Shown piece by piece: positions 1-8,657 of a stretch of 64,000 bases of DNA. Under the pieces are notes generated by a model that saw only the letters and a program-made list of their open reading frames with translations, was not told the origin of the DNA and ran no database searches. How positions within the stretch are numbered: position 1 is the first letter of the stretch; each line of letters opens with the position of its first letter. Source of the stretch: G025836975 sp048751585 (lineage in GTDB: Bacteria; Pseudomonadota; Gammaproteobacteria; Burkholderiales; Burkholderiaceae_B); NCBI RefSeq assembly GCF_048751585.1, contig NZ_JAZHOB010000009.1, forward strand, positions 186,001-250,000. Direction: 5' to 3'. A program made the translations under genes and the position numbers.

Positions 1-531
1 TTCCAGCAGCGGCACACTGACATAGTCGCCCTCGCCCTGCACGTCCGTCTGGCGGCCCAGCACCAGGTCGACCTCGCCCCGCGCCAATTGCCGGATCATG
101 ACATTGCTGGTGTCGACAATGACGGAAACCGCCACACGCGGATGAAGCTGCTTGTAGGCGCTAAGCGTGGGGGCCAGCAATTCAGGCACCGCCCCCGGCA
201 CGCTGCCGACACGCAAGGTGCCGCGCAAGCCCGAGCTTAACGCCACCATTTCCTCGCGCACGAAGCCGAAGTCGGTCAGCATGCGGCGCGCATAACGGAT
301 AAGTATTTCGCCATGCGGGGTCGGCGTCATGCCGCGCGCATGCCGCTCGAACAAGGCCACGCCGAACGTATCTTCGGCCTGCTGCAGCAATTTGCTGGCC
401 GCCGGCTGGCTGATATGCAGCGCGGCCGCCGCGCGGCCCAGATTGCGCTCGGCGTCCAGGAGGCTTAGCAAGGCCAATTGGCGTGTGCGCAGGCGCAACA
501 GCAAAGAGGGGTAGGCGGCGGAATCGGTCAT
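1..531 (-). CDS. LysR-family transcriptional regulator (C-terminus cut by window edge)
   Basis: The first 177 residues of a LysR-type regulator (usual length about 300); the rest lies beyond the left edge. The winged helix-turn-helix covers about residues 17-76 and has the family pattern AAALHISQPAASKLL followed by GVALFERHARGM. The effector-binding domain begins at GTLRVGSVPGAVPELLA. The ATG at 531 faces away from the Bug gene at 667, and the two share a 135-bp intergenic region with a dyad, so this protein probably controls the sugar-acid operon at 667-5255. The divergent layout is seen in the sequence; the regulatory link and the effector are inferred. Confidence 0.92.
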   Translation of the reverse strand, partial: MTDSAAYPSLLLRLRTRQLALLSLLDAERNLGRAAAALHISQPAASKLLQQAEDTFGVALFERHARGMTPTPHGEILIRYARRMLTDFGFVREEMVALSSGLRGTLRVGSVPGAVPELLAPTLSAYKQLHPRVAVSVIVDTSNVMIRQLARGEVDLVLGRQTDVQGEGDYVSVPLLE

Positions 532-539
532 TCTTGAAT

Positions 540-557
540 CATACACAAAAGTATATG
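540..557. promoter_or_regulatory. Candidate LysR-type operator
   Basis: An 18-bp imperfect dyad, CATA.AC....GT.TATG, lies between the divergent LysR (start 531) and Bug (start 667) genes. A -35-like TTGGAA begins at 577, about 29 bp after the dyad centre; the matching -10 is weak. The same layout, with a better promoter, occurs before the M81 gene at 23960. Binding is inferred. Confidence 0.4.
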
Positions 558-666
558 GATAGCTGACTATATTCTATTGGAATGGAATGAACATACCCCT
601 TAAGCTGTACCCGGGTTCCGCTGTGGCGGCGGAACTGACAAAACCGATAAATACAGGAGACAATCC

Positions 667-1650
667 ATGAAATACCCTTTCTTTTTACGCCGCGCCCTGC
701 CCTGTGCGCTGGCACTGGCTTGCTTCGCCTTTCCGGGCGCCGGGGCCGCCCAGACCTATCCCAGCCAACCGGTGCACATCATGGTCGGTGCATCCCCAGG
801 CGGCGGCACCGATATCCTGGCTCGCACGCTGGCCGATAAGTTCACCACCGGCCTGAAGCAAACCGTTGTGGTGGAAAACCGCCCCGGCGCCTCCAACACC
901 ATCGCGGCCGCCATGACCGCGCGCGCCGAACCCAACGGACTGACCCTGCTGGTCGCCACCAACACCGGGCAGGCCATCGCGCCACATATGCTCAAGCTGA
1001 CCTACGATCCACTGACCAATCTGGCACCCGTGGGCCTGGTCGCCATCATGCCCAATGTACTGGTCGTGCCCAGCTCCTCCAAGTACACCAATGTGAAAGA
1101 CCTGCTGGCCGACATGAAGGCCAAGCCGGGCACCTTCAAGTATGCCTCGTCGGGCGTCGGCAGCACGCAGCATGTGGGCGCCGAAGCCTTCAGCCTGGCC
1201 ACCGGCACGAAATCCATACACGTCCCCTACAAGGGCAGTTCGCAAGCACACGTCGACCTTATCGCCGGCCAAACCGACATGATGTTCGACTCCACCTCGT
1301 CGGCGATGGCCCAGATCAAGGCGGGCAAGCTGCGCCCGCTGGCGGTCACCTCGCCCAAGCGCGCCTCCGCCCTGCCCGACGTTCCGACCCTGGCCGAGCA
1401 AGGCATCACCGGCGCCGACGTCACCACCTGGTACGGCTTGCTGACCACCGGCGGGACCTCGTCCGACATCATTGCCCGTCTCAACAAGGAATTGAATGCC
1501 AGCCTGAGGCTGCCCGACGTCGAAGCCCGCATCAAGGGCTTGGGCGGCGAAATCGACCTCATGACGGCCGAAGAGTTCGCCGCCATGAACAAAAGCGAAT
1601 ACGAACGCTACGGCAAATTGCTGAAGGCATCCGGCATCAAGGCCGACTAA
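667..1650 (+). CDS. Bug/TctC-family tricarboxylate-type substrate-binding protein
   Basis: Periplasmic binding protein of the tripartite tricarboxylate transporter family, 327 residues, usual length. A Sec signal peptide spans about residues 1-28 (RRALPCALALACFAF core, cleavage near GAAQ). The mature protein starts with the Bug ligand loop ASPGGGTDILARTLA and later shows HVPYKGSSQAHVDLIAGQ. An AGGAGA ribosome site lies just before the ATG. It heads an operon with PdxA-like, IlvD/Edd and SDR genes, so a sugar acid or other hydroxy acid is the likely ligand (inference). No TctAB permease is adjacent. A hairpin at 1658-1681 separates it from the enzymes. Confidence 0.93.
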   Translation: MKYPFFLRRALPCALALACFAFPGAGAAQTYPSQPVHIMVGASPGGGTDILARTLADKFTTGLKQTVVVENRPGASNTIAAAMTARAEPNGLTLLVATNTGQAIAPHMLKLTYDPLTNLAPVGLVAIMPNVLVVPSSSKYTNVKDLLADMKAKPGTFKYASSGVGSTQHVGAEAFSLATGTKSIHVPYKGSSQAHVDLIAGQTDMMFDSTSSAMAQIKAGKLRPLAVTSPKRASALPDVPTLAEQGITGADVTTWYGLLTTGGTSSDIIARLNKELNASLRLPDVEARIKGLGGEIDLMTAEEFAAMNKSEYERYGKLLKASGIKAD

Positions 1651-1657
1651 GCCCCCC

Positions 1658-1681
1658 GGCAAGGTCGTCCGCGGCCTTGCC
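1658..1681 (+). terminator. Intercistronic hairpin after the Bug gene
   Basis: GGCAAGG (1658-1664) can pair with CCTTGCC (1675-1681) across a 10-nt loop. There is no U-run, so it is more likely an mRNA-stabilising or attenuating element between binding-protein and enzyme genes than a full terminator. Confidence 0.45.
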
Positions 1682-1708
1682 TATTGTTATCAATCCAAAG
1701 GAATCACT

Positions 1709-2731
1709 ATGAATACGAAGCGTCCCCGCCTTGCAGTCCTGCTGGGCGACCCCGCCGGTGTCGGCCCCGAAATGGCTGTCAAACTGCTGGGGCGCGAGCA
1801 AAACCGCAACGCCGCCAACCTGCTGTTGATCGCCGACCCTGTCGTGCTGGCCGACGCGCAACGTCTGACGGGAATCGAACTGCCCACCCTGGCCATCAAG
1901 AGCCTGGACGACATACGCTACGAGCCGGGCCGCGTGACCGTGCTGGAGGAAAACTGGCTGGATGGCAAATCGCCTCCTTTGGGCGAATGCACGCTGGAAG
2001 CGGGCCGCGCTTCTTTCCAGGCGCTGGAAACCGCCCTGGAAGCGGTCAAGCGCGGCTTATGCGACGGCATCATTTTCGCGCCGCTGAACAAGCACTCGCT
2101 GCGCCTGGGCGGCCTGACCGAAGAAGACGAGCTGCGCCACATCCAGAAAAGCCTGCAGGTGCCGGGCTTCGTCTGCGAATTCAACATAACCGGGCACTTG
2201 TGGACATCCCGGGTGACTTCCCACGTGCCCATACGGGAAGTGGCCGACCTGATCACTCAGGAAGGCATTTGCGACGCGGTAAAGATCATCGACGCGGCAC
2301 TGCGCCAGTCCGGAATCGCAAAGCCGCGCATCGCCGTCTCGGGCCTGAATCCGCATGCCGGCGACGGCGGCTCCATCGGCATGGAGGAAATCGAAATCAT
2401 CGAGCCGGCCGTGAAGAAGGCGCAATCCATGGGCATGGACGCGCGCGGCCCCTATTCGCCGGACACCATCTTCATTGCCGCGCGCCGCGGCGACTTCGAT
2501 GCCATCGTGTCCATGTACCACGACCAGGGCCAGATCGCCATGAAGCTGATCGGCTTCGACCATGGCGTGACCCTGCATGGCGGCCTGCCCGTGCCGGTGG
2601 TGACCTCGGCCAGCGGCAGCGCCTTCGACATCGCCGGCAAGGGCATCGCCAATATCGAAGGATTGCAGCAAGCCTTCGATCTGTGCGTCCGCATGTCGGG
2701 CAGCCTCCAAACCAATACCGCCAGCGCATAA
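1709..2731 (+). CDS. PdxA/PdxA2-family 4-phosphoerythronate/4-hydroxythreonine-4-phosphate dehydrogenase-like protein
   Basis: A 340-residue member of the PdxA family, metal- and NAD-dependent enzymes that oxidise and decarboxylate a phosphorylated hydroxy acid. The three metal-binding histidines are visible: H172 in TSHVPI, H216 in LNPHAGDGG and H271 in MYHDQGQ, close to H166, H211 and H266 of E. coli PdxA. The N-terminus LLGDPAGVGPE is typical. It sits between Bug and IlvD/Edd genes rather than with ksgA or pyridoxine genes, so a catabolic PdxA2-type role (as in threonate or erythronate breakdown) is more likely than vitamin B6 synthesis. The DUF1537 kinase that usually supplies PdxA2 is not in the window. 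AAGGAA at about 1697 supports the start. Confidence 0.88.
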   Translation: MNTKRPRLAVLLGDPAGVGPEMAVKLLGREQNRNAANLLLIADPVVLADAQRLTGIELPTLAIKSLDDIRYEPGRVTVLEENWLDGKSPPLGECTLEAGRASFQALETALEAVKRGLCDGIIFAPLNKHSLRLGGLTEEDELRHIQKSLQVPGFVCEFNITGHLWTSRVTSHVPIREVADLITQEGICDAVKIIDAALRQSGIAKPRIAVSGLNPHAGDGGSIGMEEIEIIEPAVKKAQSMGMDARGPYSPDTIFIAARRGDFDAIVSMYHDQGQIAMKLIGFDHGVTLHGGLPVPVVTSASGSAFDIAGKGIANIEGLQQAFDLCVRMSGSLQTNTASA

Positions 2732-2765
2732 AACACCCGTACTCCATTCCATAAGAATTAAGCAC

Positions 2766-4496
2766 ATGACGACCAATCGCAAGAAACTACGCAGCCAGGC
2801 CTGGTTCGACCGCCAGGACAAAATGGGCTTTTATTACCGCTCGTGGTTAAAGAACAGCGGCATTCCTCAAGACCAGTTCGATGGCCGCCCCGTCATCGGC
2901 ATCTGCAATACCTGGTCCGAACTGACCCCATGCAATTCGCATTTCCGCGAGCTGGCCGAACATGTGCGGCGCGGCGTGCTGGACGCGGGCGGATTCCCCC
3001 TGGAGTTTCCCGTGCTGTCGCTGGGCGAAACCATGATGCGTCCCACCGCCATGCTGTATCGCAACCTGGCTTCCATGGACGTCGAGGAGGCCGTGCGCGC
3101 CAACCCGCTGGACGGCGTCGTCCTGCTGATGGGCTGCGACAAGACCACGCCTTCCCTGCTGATGGGCGCGGCCAGTGTCGATCTGCCCACCGTCGGCGTA
3201 TCGGGCGGCCCCATGCTGCGGGGCTACTATGAAGGCAAGGCGGTCGGATCCGGCACCAATACCATCTCGATGAGCGAACAGCTGCGCGCCGGCGCCATCA
3301 CACTGAAGCAATTCCACGAAGCGGAAGCCTCGATGCACCGTTCCCACGGCCATTGCATGACCATGGGAACCGCTTCCACCATGGCTTGCATGGTCGAGGC
3401 CCTGGGCATGGGCATGCCGGGCAATGCGGCGATTCCCGCCGTCGACGCCCGGCGCCATGTGATGGCGCGCGAAGCCGGTCGCCGCATCGTGCAATTGGTC
3501 CATGACGACGTCCGCATGTCGCAGATACTGACACGCGAAGCGTTCGAAAACGCCATCCGGACCAATGCCGCCATCGGCGGTTCCACCAATGCCGTCGTGC
3601 ACCTTATCGCCCTGGCGCGCCGCGTCGGCGTCGACCTGAGCCTTGAGGACTGGGACAAGCTGGGCCGCAGCGTCCATTGCCTGCTGGATCTGATGCCGTC
3701 GGGCCGCTACCTGATGGAAGACTTCTTCGAAGCGGGCGGCCTGCCCGTCATACTGCGCCAATTGGGTGAACAAGGCCTGCTGCATTTGTCCGCGCTGACC
3801 GTGAACGGCCGCACGCTGGGCGATAACGTGGCCGAAGCGCCCTGCTGGCGGCCCGAGGTCATCCACTCCTTCGAAGAACCGTTCAAGGCCGATGCCGGCA
3901 TCGCCGTGCTGCGCGGCAATCTGGCGCCCAACGGCGCCATCATCAAGCCGTCGGCCGCCTCGCCGCATCTGCTCAAGCACACCGGCCGGGCCGTGGTGTT
4001 CGAATCCATCGAAGACCTGCACGCACGCATCAACGACGACGAACTGGACATCGACGAGAACTGCGTCATGGTTCTGAAGTACTGCGGTCCCAAGGGCTAC
4101 CCCGGCATGGCCGAAGTGGGCAACATGCCCTTGCCGCCCAAGCTGCTCAAGAAAGGCATCAACGACATCATCCGCATCTCCGATGCGCGCATGTCCGGGA
4201 CGGCCTACGGCACCGTGGTGCTGCATACCTCGCCCGAAGCCGCCATCGGCGGCCCGCTGGCGCTGGTGCAAAACGGCGACCTGATCACGCTGGATGTGGC
4301 CGACAGGAGCCTGCACCTGCACGTGGACGACGCCGAACTGCAGGCACGGCGCGAACAGTGGCAGCCCCCCGCCATCCATACCGATCGAGGTTACGTAAAG
4401 CTCTATGTCGACCATGTGCTGCAAGCGCATGAAGGCGTCGATTTCGACTTCCTGGTCGGCAAAAGCGGCGCCAAAGTCCCTCGCGACAATCACTAG
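2766..4496 (+). CDS. IlvD/Edd-family sugar-acid dehydratase (arabonate dehydratase-like)
   Basis: A 576-residue dehydratase of the IlvD/Edd family, which removes water from aldonic acids to give 2-keto-3-deoxy acids, using an Fe-S cluster and Mg2+. Candidate cluster cysteines are C56 (ELTPCN), C124 (MGCDKTTP) and C197 (HGHCMTMG); their spacing of 68 and 73 residues is that recalled for pentonate dehydratases with a [2Fe-2S] cluster. Length and the motif GYYEGKAVGSGT also fit sugar-acid dehydratases better than the branched-chain amino-acid enzyme. It lies in the Bug-PdxA2-dehydratase-SDR operon, 34 bp after the PdxA-like gene. The exact substrate cannot be told from sequence. Confidence 0.9.
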   Translation: MTTNRKKLRSQAWFDRQDKMGFYYRSWLKNSGIPQDQFDGRPVIGICNTWSELTPCNSHFRELAEHVRRGVLDAGGFPLEFPVLSLGETMMRPTAMLYRNLASMDVEEAVRANPLDGVVLLMGCDKTTPSLLMGAASVDLPTVGVSGGPMLRGYYEGKAVGSGTNTISMSEQLRAGAITLKQFHEAEASMHRSHGHCMTMGTASTMACMVEALGMGMPGNAAIPAVDARRHVMAREAGRRIVQLVHDDVRMSQILTREAFENAIRTNAAIGGSTNAVVHLIALARRVGVDLSLEDWDKLGRSVHCLLDLMPSGRYLMEDFFEAGGLPVILRQLGEQGLLHLSALTVNGRTLGDNVAEAPCWRPEVIHSFEEPFKADAGIAVLRGNLAPNGAIIKPSAASPHLLKHTGRAVVFESIEDLHARINDDELDIDENCVMVLKYCGPKGYPGMAEVGNMPLPPKLLKKGINDIIRISDARMSGTAYGTVVLHTSPEAAIGGPLALVQNGDLITLDVADRSLHLHVDDAELQARREQWQPPAIHTDRGYVKLYVDHVLQAHEGVDFDFLVGKSGAKVPRDNH

Positions 4497-4505
4497 GTTT
4501 TGAAA

Positions 4506-5255
4506 ATGGAAAAATTTGCTCTTGTTACCGGCGCGGGCTCGGGGGTGGGAAAATGCATCTCGCTGGCGCTGATGCGCGAAGGCTACTCCCTAGCCCTGGC
4601 CGGGCGCCGCCCCGAACCCCTTGAGGCCACCGCGCAAGAAAGCCGGAACTATGGCGTGCGCACACTGGTCGTGCCCACCGACATCGGCGATCCGGCTGCC
4701 GTCGATCAGCTATTCAGGCAGATAAAGGAAAGCTTCGGCCGCCTGGACCTGCTGTTCAATAACGCCGGCATCTTCGCACCGGCCATGTCGCTGGAAGATC
4801 TGGGCCACGAACAATGGCAGGCCGCCGTGGATATCAATCTGTCGGGCGCCTTCCTGTGTACGCAAGGCGCCTTCCGGCTGATGAAGGAACAGCAACCGCG
4901 CGGCGGCCGCATCATCAACAACGGCTCGGTCTCGGCGCACGCCCCGCGCCCTCACGCCGTGTCGTACACCGTCACCAAGCACGCCATCACCGGCCTGACC
5001 AAGGCCACATCGCTGGATGGCCGCCAATACGACATAGCCTGCGGCCAGATCGACATCGGCAATGCCGCCAGCGACATGACGGATGCGATATCCAAGGGTG
5101 TGCTGCAAGCCGATGGCTCCATCCGGCCGGAACCGGTCATGGACACGGAGCACGTCGCACGCGCCGTGGTCTACATGGCCAGCCTTCCGCTGGACGCCAA
5201 TGTACAGTTCATGACCGTGATGGCCACCAAGATGCCTTATATCGGGCGCGGCTGA
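4506..5255 (+). CDS. Short-chain dehydrogenase/reductase
   Basis: Classical SDR of 249 residues with the cofactor motif TGAGSGVG near residue 8, the NNAG motif and the catalytic set S (NNGSVS), Y and K (SYTVTKH). It probably oxidises or reduces a hydroxyl/keto group in the sugar-acid pathway encoded upstream (inference from the operon; the gap to the dehydratase gene is 9 bp). The ATG at 4506 is chosen over an in-frame TTG at 4500 that would only add two residues. A terminator follows at 5276. Confidence 0.88.
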   Translation: MEKFALVTGAGSGVGKCISLALMREGYSLALAGRRPEPLEATAQESRNYGVRTLVVPTDIGDPAAVDQLFRQIKESFGRLDLLFNNAGIFAPAMSLEDLGHEQWQAAVDINLSGAFLCTQGAFRLMKEQQPRGGRIINNGSVSAHAPRPHAVSYTVTKHAITGLTKATSLDGRQYDIACGQIDIGNAASDMTDAISKGVLQADGSIRPEPVMDTEHVARAVVYMASLPLDANVQFMTVMATKMPYIGRG

Positions 5256-5275
5256 CGCGCTCAGTTTGGATTTTC

Positions 5276-5310
5276 AAAGCCGCAAGATCGCCGGCTTTCT
5301 TTTATTTTAT
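5276..5310 (+). terminator. Rho-independent terminator of the Bug-PdxA2-IlvD/Edd-SDR operon
   Basis: Stem AAAGCCG (5276-5282) with CGGCTTT (5292-5298), 9-nt loop, followed by CTTTTATTTTAT on the + strand. It lies between convergent genes (SDR and IclR). A larger imperfect inverted repeat (about 5251-5271 with 5325-5342) surrounds it. Confidence 0.75.
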
Positions 5311-5371
5311 TTATTCCGCCATGGACATCCAAACTGCGTCAGCTAGAACAAGCACTGGCCGTCACGGGATA

Positions 5372-6163
5372 TTACGCGGCGCTTATAAGCGCCTGTGCGA
5401 TCTCGATTGATGCCTGTTGCATCGGACTTTTAAACTGCATTAATTGACTGAAAGTCACGCGAGCGCTGGGCGCCGCGATTCCGAGGCCAGCAATCAATCG
5501 CCCTTGCTGGTCGTGAATAGGCACCGCGCAACCTACGACTCCGGTGACTACTTCCTCGTTGCTGGTGGCCCATTGCTCATCCCGCACTTGCTCAATACAT
5601 ACCCGCAACTGTTTAGGCGATGTAATAGTGGCCGATGTTTCCCGGTTGAGCTTGGCGTGCTTCAGCCATTGCTCAAATTGGCTATCGCTCATCTCCGCAA
5701 GGAATAGTTTCCCGATTGAGGAGCAATGCATTGGCGAACGGCGCCCTGGTTCGAAGCGCAAGCCTTGTGAACGACTGGAAGAAGCCGCATCCACATAAAC
5801 CACGTCATGATCAACACGCTGACCGATCTGGCAATGCTCTCCAATCGCACTCGCCAAGGCAGCCAAGATCTGATGAGGCTGATCGGCGCGCAGGGCGGAA
5901 TGAACCGCAGCAGAGCCCAATTGCACCAAAGATAAGCCGACCACCAACTTCTTTGACCCCGGAAATCGCTTCAGTAACCGCCGTTCCTCAAGCTGGGCGA
6001 CTAGGCGATGCACAGTCGGTACAGGCAATCCACAGATCACCGCAACATCCGTCATGGTAATCGGTTGGCCGGCAGATGCGACCGCATCCATAACGTTCAA
6101 GAAGCGGTCTAGAGGCTTGTCTTCAAGGGGTTTACCCGTATTGTTATCCATTTCAGTGGCCAT
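5372..6163 (-). CDS. IclR-family transcriptional regulator
   Basis: A 263-residue IclR-type regulator. The N-terminal winged helix is at about residues 17-75 (ITMTDVAVICGLPVPTVHRLV), and the effector-binding domain ends with VVGCAVPIHDQQGRLIAGLGIAAP, a family signature. The gene is divergent from the CoA-transferase gene at 6232 with only 68 bp between them, and this gap holds a TGGAA-N7-TTCCA dyad like known IclR sites. It therefore most likely controls itself and the 6232-11164 operon; the effector is unknown. Confidence 0.92.
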   Translation of the reverse strand: MATEMDNNTGKPLEDKPLDRFLNVMDAVASAGQPITMTDVAVICGLPVPTVHRLVAQLEERRLLKRFPGSKKLVVGLSLVQLGSAAVHSALRADQPHQILAALASAIGEHCQIGQRVDHDVVYVDAASSSRSQGLRFEPGRRSPMHCSSIGKLFLAEMSDSQFEQWLKHAKLNRETSATITSPKQLRVCIEQVRDEQWATSNEEVVTGVVGCAVPIHDQQGRLIAGLGIAAPSARVTFSQLMQFKSPMQQASIEIAQALISAA

Positions 6164-6179
6164 TACGATTAATAAATAG

Positions 6180-6208
6180 TGGAATTAAAACTTCCAATTT
6201 TCGGAAGT
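6180..6208. promoter_or_regulatory. Candidate IclR operator(s)
   Basis: TGGAA (6180-6184) and TTCCA (6192-6196) form a dyad with a 7-bp centre; ACTTCC (6190-6195) and GGAAGT (6203-6208) form a second overlapping dyad. Both are in the 68-bp gap between iclR and the CoA-transferase gene and resemble TGGAAA..TTTCCA sites of the IclR family. Confidence 0.55.
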
Positions 6209-6231
6209 CTAACACAAAAACGTTTTGGAAA

Positions 6232-7485
6232 ATGCTCTTCATGCAAAACTGTATCCATTCTACGCAGCACCAGACTGTCTTCGGCTTAAAGCACAAAGGC
6301 CCTCTTGCGGGTTTACGTGTAATCGACGCCGGAAACATGATCGCCGGCCCCCTTGCGGCAACACAACTGGCCGATTTTGGTGCGGATGTCATCAAGCTTG
6401 AGATGCCAGGCGAAGGGGACTCCATGCGCCATTGGACTCCCATGAAAGAGGGAAAATCGCTTTGGTGGAAAGTCATTGCGCGCAACAAGCGGCTGATTAC
6501 GTTAACGCTATCCAAACCGCGCGGGCAAGAGCTGTTTATGGAATTGGTACAACAGGCCGATATTCTTATTGAAAATTATCGGCCTGGCACATTTGAGCGC
6601 TGGGGTCTGGGTTACGACACGCTTTGCAAAATAAATCCGAGACTCGTGATGGTGCGCATCTCTGGATTCGGGCAAACCGGACCCTATTCGGAGCGTGGCG
6701 GATACGGAACTATCGCCGAAGCGTTCTCAGGCATTCCTTCGTTCACTGGCGCATCGGATCGCCCCCCCACGCTGCCCGGATTCCCGATGGCGGACTCAGT
6801 GGCGTCAACCTTTGCAGCCATGTCAGCCATGTTCGCAATCTACAAGCGCGATAACGACAATGGGCGCGGCCAGGAGATCGATGTCAGTCTGTACGAACCC
6901 CTCTTCCGTCTGGTCGAGTCTCAAGTTATCGGTTTCGATCAGTTGGGCATCGTAAAAGAGCGCCTAGGCAATCGTCTGGCAGAAGACTCACCCCGTAACA
7001 CCTATCAAACTCGTGACGGCCGGTGGATAGGGATTTCCGCAAGCTCACAGAAAACATATGAACGGCTTGCGTTAGCGATTGAAATGCCTGAACTGATTAC
7101 GGATCCGCGCTTTGTCAACAATGCTCTCCGCTGCGAGCATGCCGCTGCTCTAGATGAAGTATTGGCTGGATGGTTTCATGAGCGTGACCTTGCCCAAACT
7201 ATGGCGCTATTCGAGCAATTAGGAGTCGTCGCAGGTCCGGTTTATGACATCCGAGACATCTTCAAAGATCCACACTATCAAGCTCGTCAAAACATCGTAA
7301 CAGTGCCCGACGCGGATTTCGGCGAGGTACGCATGCAGAGTGTCGTCCCCCGCTTTTGTGATAGCCCGGGAGAGATACGCCATTCAGGAAATAGTCTAGG
7401 TGCGGATAACCGAGAGATCTATATGGACATGCTCGGACTCAGCGACCAACAGTTCGCCTCACTGATCGCCGAGGGAGTCATTTGA
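6232..7485 (+). CDS. CaiB/BaiF family III CoA-transferase
   Basis: A 417-residue family III CoA-transferase, which moves CoA between a donor thioester and a carboxylic acid through a glutamyl/aspartyl anhydride. Family marks include GPLAGLRVIDAGNMIAGPLA near the start, ADFGADVIKLE, and the probable catalytic aspartate at about residue 188 in PMADSVAS. It opens an operon with a thiolase-like protein, a DUF35 protein, an AstE-like hydrolase and a Bug, so it probably activates the imported acid as a CoA ester. The ATG at 6232 gives a short extension before FGLKHKGPL; an in-frame ATG at 6241 is an alternative. Confidence 0.9.
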   Translation: MLFMQNCIHSTQHQTVFGLKHKGPLAGLRVIDAGNMIAGPLAATQLADFGADVIKLEMPGEGDSMRHWTPMKEGKSLWWKVIARNKRLITLTLSKPRGQELFMELVQQADILIENYRPGTFERWGLGYDTLCKINPRLVMVRISGFGQTGPYSERGGYGTIAEAFSGIPSFTGASDRPPTLPGFPMADSVASTFAAMSAMFAIYKRDNDNGRGQEIDVSLYEPLFRLVESQVIGFDQLGIVKERLGNRLAEDSPRNTYQTRDGRWIGISASSQKTYERLALAIEMPELITDPRFVNNALRCEHAAALDEVLAGWFHERDLAQTMALFEQLGVVAGPVYDIRDIFKDPHYQARQNIVTVPDADFGEVRMQSVVPRFCDSPGEIRHSGNSLGADNREIYMDMLGLSDQQFASLIAEGVI

Positions 7486-7486
7486 C

Positions 7487-8647
7487 ATGATTGGAATGTT
7501 TGAGGGTGTGCGCATCGTAGGAGCAGGGCAAGCAGCCTATGCAAAAAAGTCAGATCGAAGCCTACAGCGATTAATGTATGAGGCCGGGACGGCTGCGCTA
7601 ACAAGCGCAGGATTGCCATGGAGGGCCGTTGACGGCCTAGCTGTAACCTGCTTTGGATTGCCGCCGGACAATGTACCAACGGTCGCGGAACATTTCGGAC
7701 TTGAAACACGTTTTATGTTTCAAGGGGTCTATGGCGGGGCCAGCGGCATTATCGGCATGTCTCATGCCGCGCGTGCCATCCGGGATGGCGCATGTGACGT
7801 CGCGTTGGTGGTGGCTGCCGACTCATTCGATGTAGCCGCCCATAACAAGACGCTTGACCATTTCAACGGATCAGTCAAAGAGTGGATGTCGCCACAAGGC
7901 TTTGCGGGTGCGAACGGAATGTTTGCCCTGCACACGCAGCTATATATGGAACGTCACGGTGCCAGACGCGAGGACTTTGGGAAATTCTGCATAGCACTAC
8001 GAGAAAATGGATTGCTCAATTCAAATGCATTATTCAAGCAGCCGTTGACCATGGCTGCTTACCTAAGTGCAAAGCCGATTGCATCGCCCTTATGTCTGTT
8101 TGACTGCGTCATGCCTTGTATCGGAGGCGACGCCATCGTGCTCGCATCCGAGAAAACGGCTGCACGGCTAAACAGGCCATCGGTACGCATTCTCGCTGCA
8201 GAGGAAATACACAACTATCCCGCCAACGATATTTATCAGGTGCCCGGCGGCTGGCAAAGGCTGGCGGATCGGCTCTATGACAATGCCGGCTTTGTGCCCG
8301 CACAAATGGACTTTGCTCAGTTGTATGACGATTACCCCGTCATGGCATTCGTCCAGCTTGAGGGGCTGGGCCTATGTCCTTCCGGTCGGGCCGCCGAGTT
8401 CTTGCGCCAGACCGACATTACGACCCAGGGGGCCTTTCCCATCAACACGGGCGGTGGCCAGTTATCGGCCGGCCAAGCAGGTGCGAGCGGGGGCATGATA
8501 GGTGTCTATGAAGCTGTTGCTCAATTGCTGGGCGAGGCGGGCCGGCGACAAATACCTTGCAAACGCGGCATCGTGTCCGGTTACGGCATGGTGGCCTATG
8601 GCCGAGGGCTGAGCTCAAGCGCGGCTATTTTGGAACGTGCTGATTAA
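7487..8647 (+). CDS. Thiolase-fold (Ltp2/SCP-x-like) protein without thiolase catalytic residues
   Basis: A 386-residue thiolase-superfamily protein, 1 bp after the CoA-transferase gene. The usual nucleophilic cysteine loop is replaced by GVYGGASGIIGM (about residues 81-92), the GHP histidine motif by GGGQLSAGQAGASGGM, and the C-terminal cysteine loop by SGYGMVAYGRG. It therefore cannot work as a classical thiolase. This pattern is known in lipid-transfer-protein thiolases such as Ltp2, which cleave beta-hydroxyacyl-CoA by retro-aldol reaction together with a DUF35 partner, and a DUF35 gene follows directly. A CoA-ester aldolase is the best inference; annotation as acetyl-CoA acetyltransferase would be misleading. 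Confidence 0.85.
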   Translation: MIGMFEGVRIVGAGQAAYAKKSDRSLQRLMYEAGTAALTSAGLPWRAVDGLAVTCFGLPPDNVPTVAEHFGLETRFMFQGVYGGASGIIGMSHAARAIRDGACDVALVVAADSFDVAAHNKTLDHFNGSVKEWMSPQGFAGANGMFALHTQLYMERHGARREDFGKFCIALRENGLLNSNALFKQPLTMAAYLSAKPIASPLCLFDCVMPCIGGDAIVLASEKTAARLNRPSVRILAAEEIHNYPANDIYQVPGGWQRLADRLYDNAGFVPAQMDFAQLYDDYPVMAFVQLEGLGLCPSGRAAEFLRQTDITTQGAFPINTGGGQLSAGQAGASGGMIGVYEAVAQLLGEAGRRQIPCKRGIVSGYGMVAYGRGLSSSAAILERAD

Positions 8648-8657
8648 GGGGATCCCA

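Noticed and set aside
1709..2731. Calling the PdxA-like gene pyridoxine biosynthesis pdxA
   Set aside because: Metal ligands fit both, but the neighbours are uptake and sugar-acid enzymes, not pdxJ, ksgA or surA.
2847..4493. Long open frame antisense to the dehydratase gene; a similar one at 37564-39276 opposite asnB
   Set aside because: Both are frame shadows of GC-rich genes with clear families on the + strand; their translations are His/Gly/Gln-rich and match no family.
2766..4496. Calling the IlvD/Edd gene dihydroxy-acid dehydratase ilvD
   Set aside because: Length, cysteine spacing and operon fit pentonate-type dehydratases; no branched-chain amino-acid gene is near.
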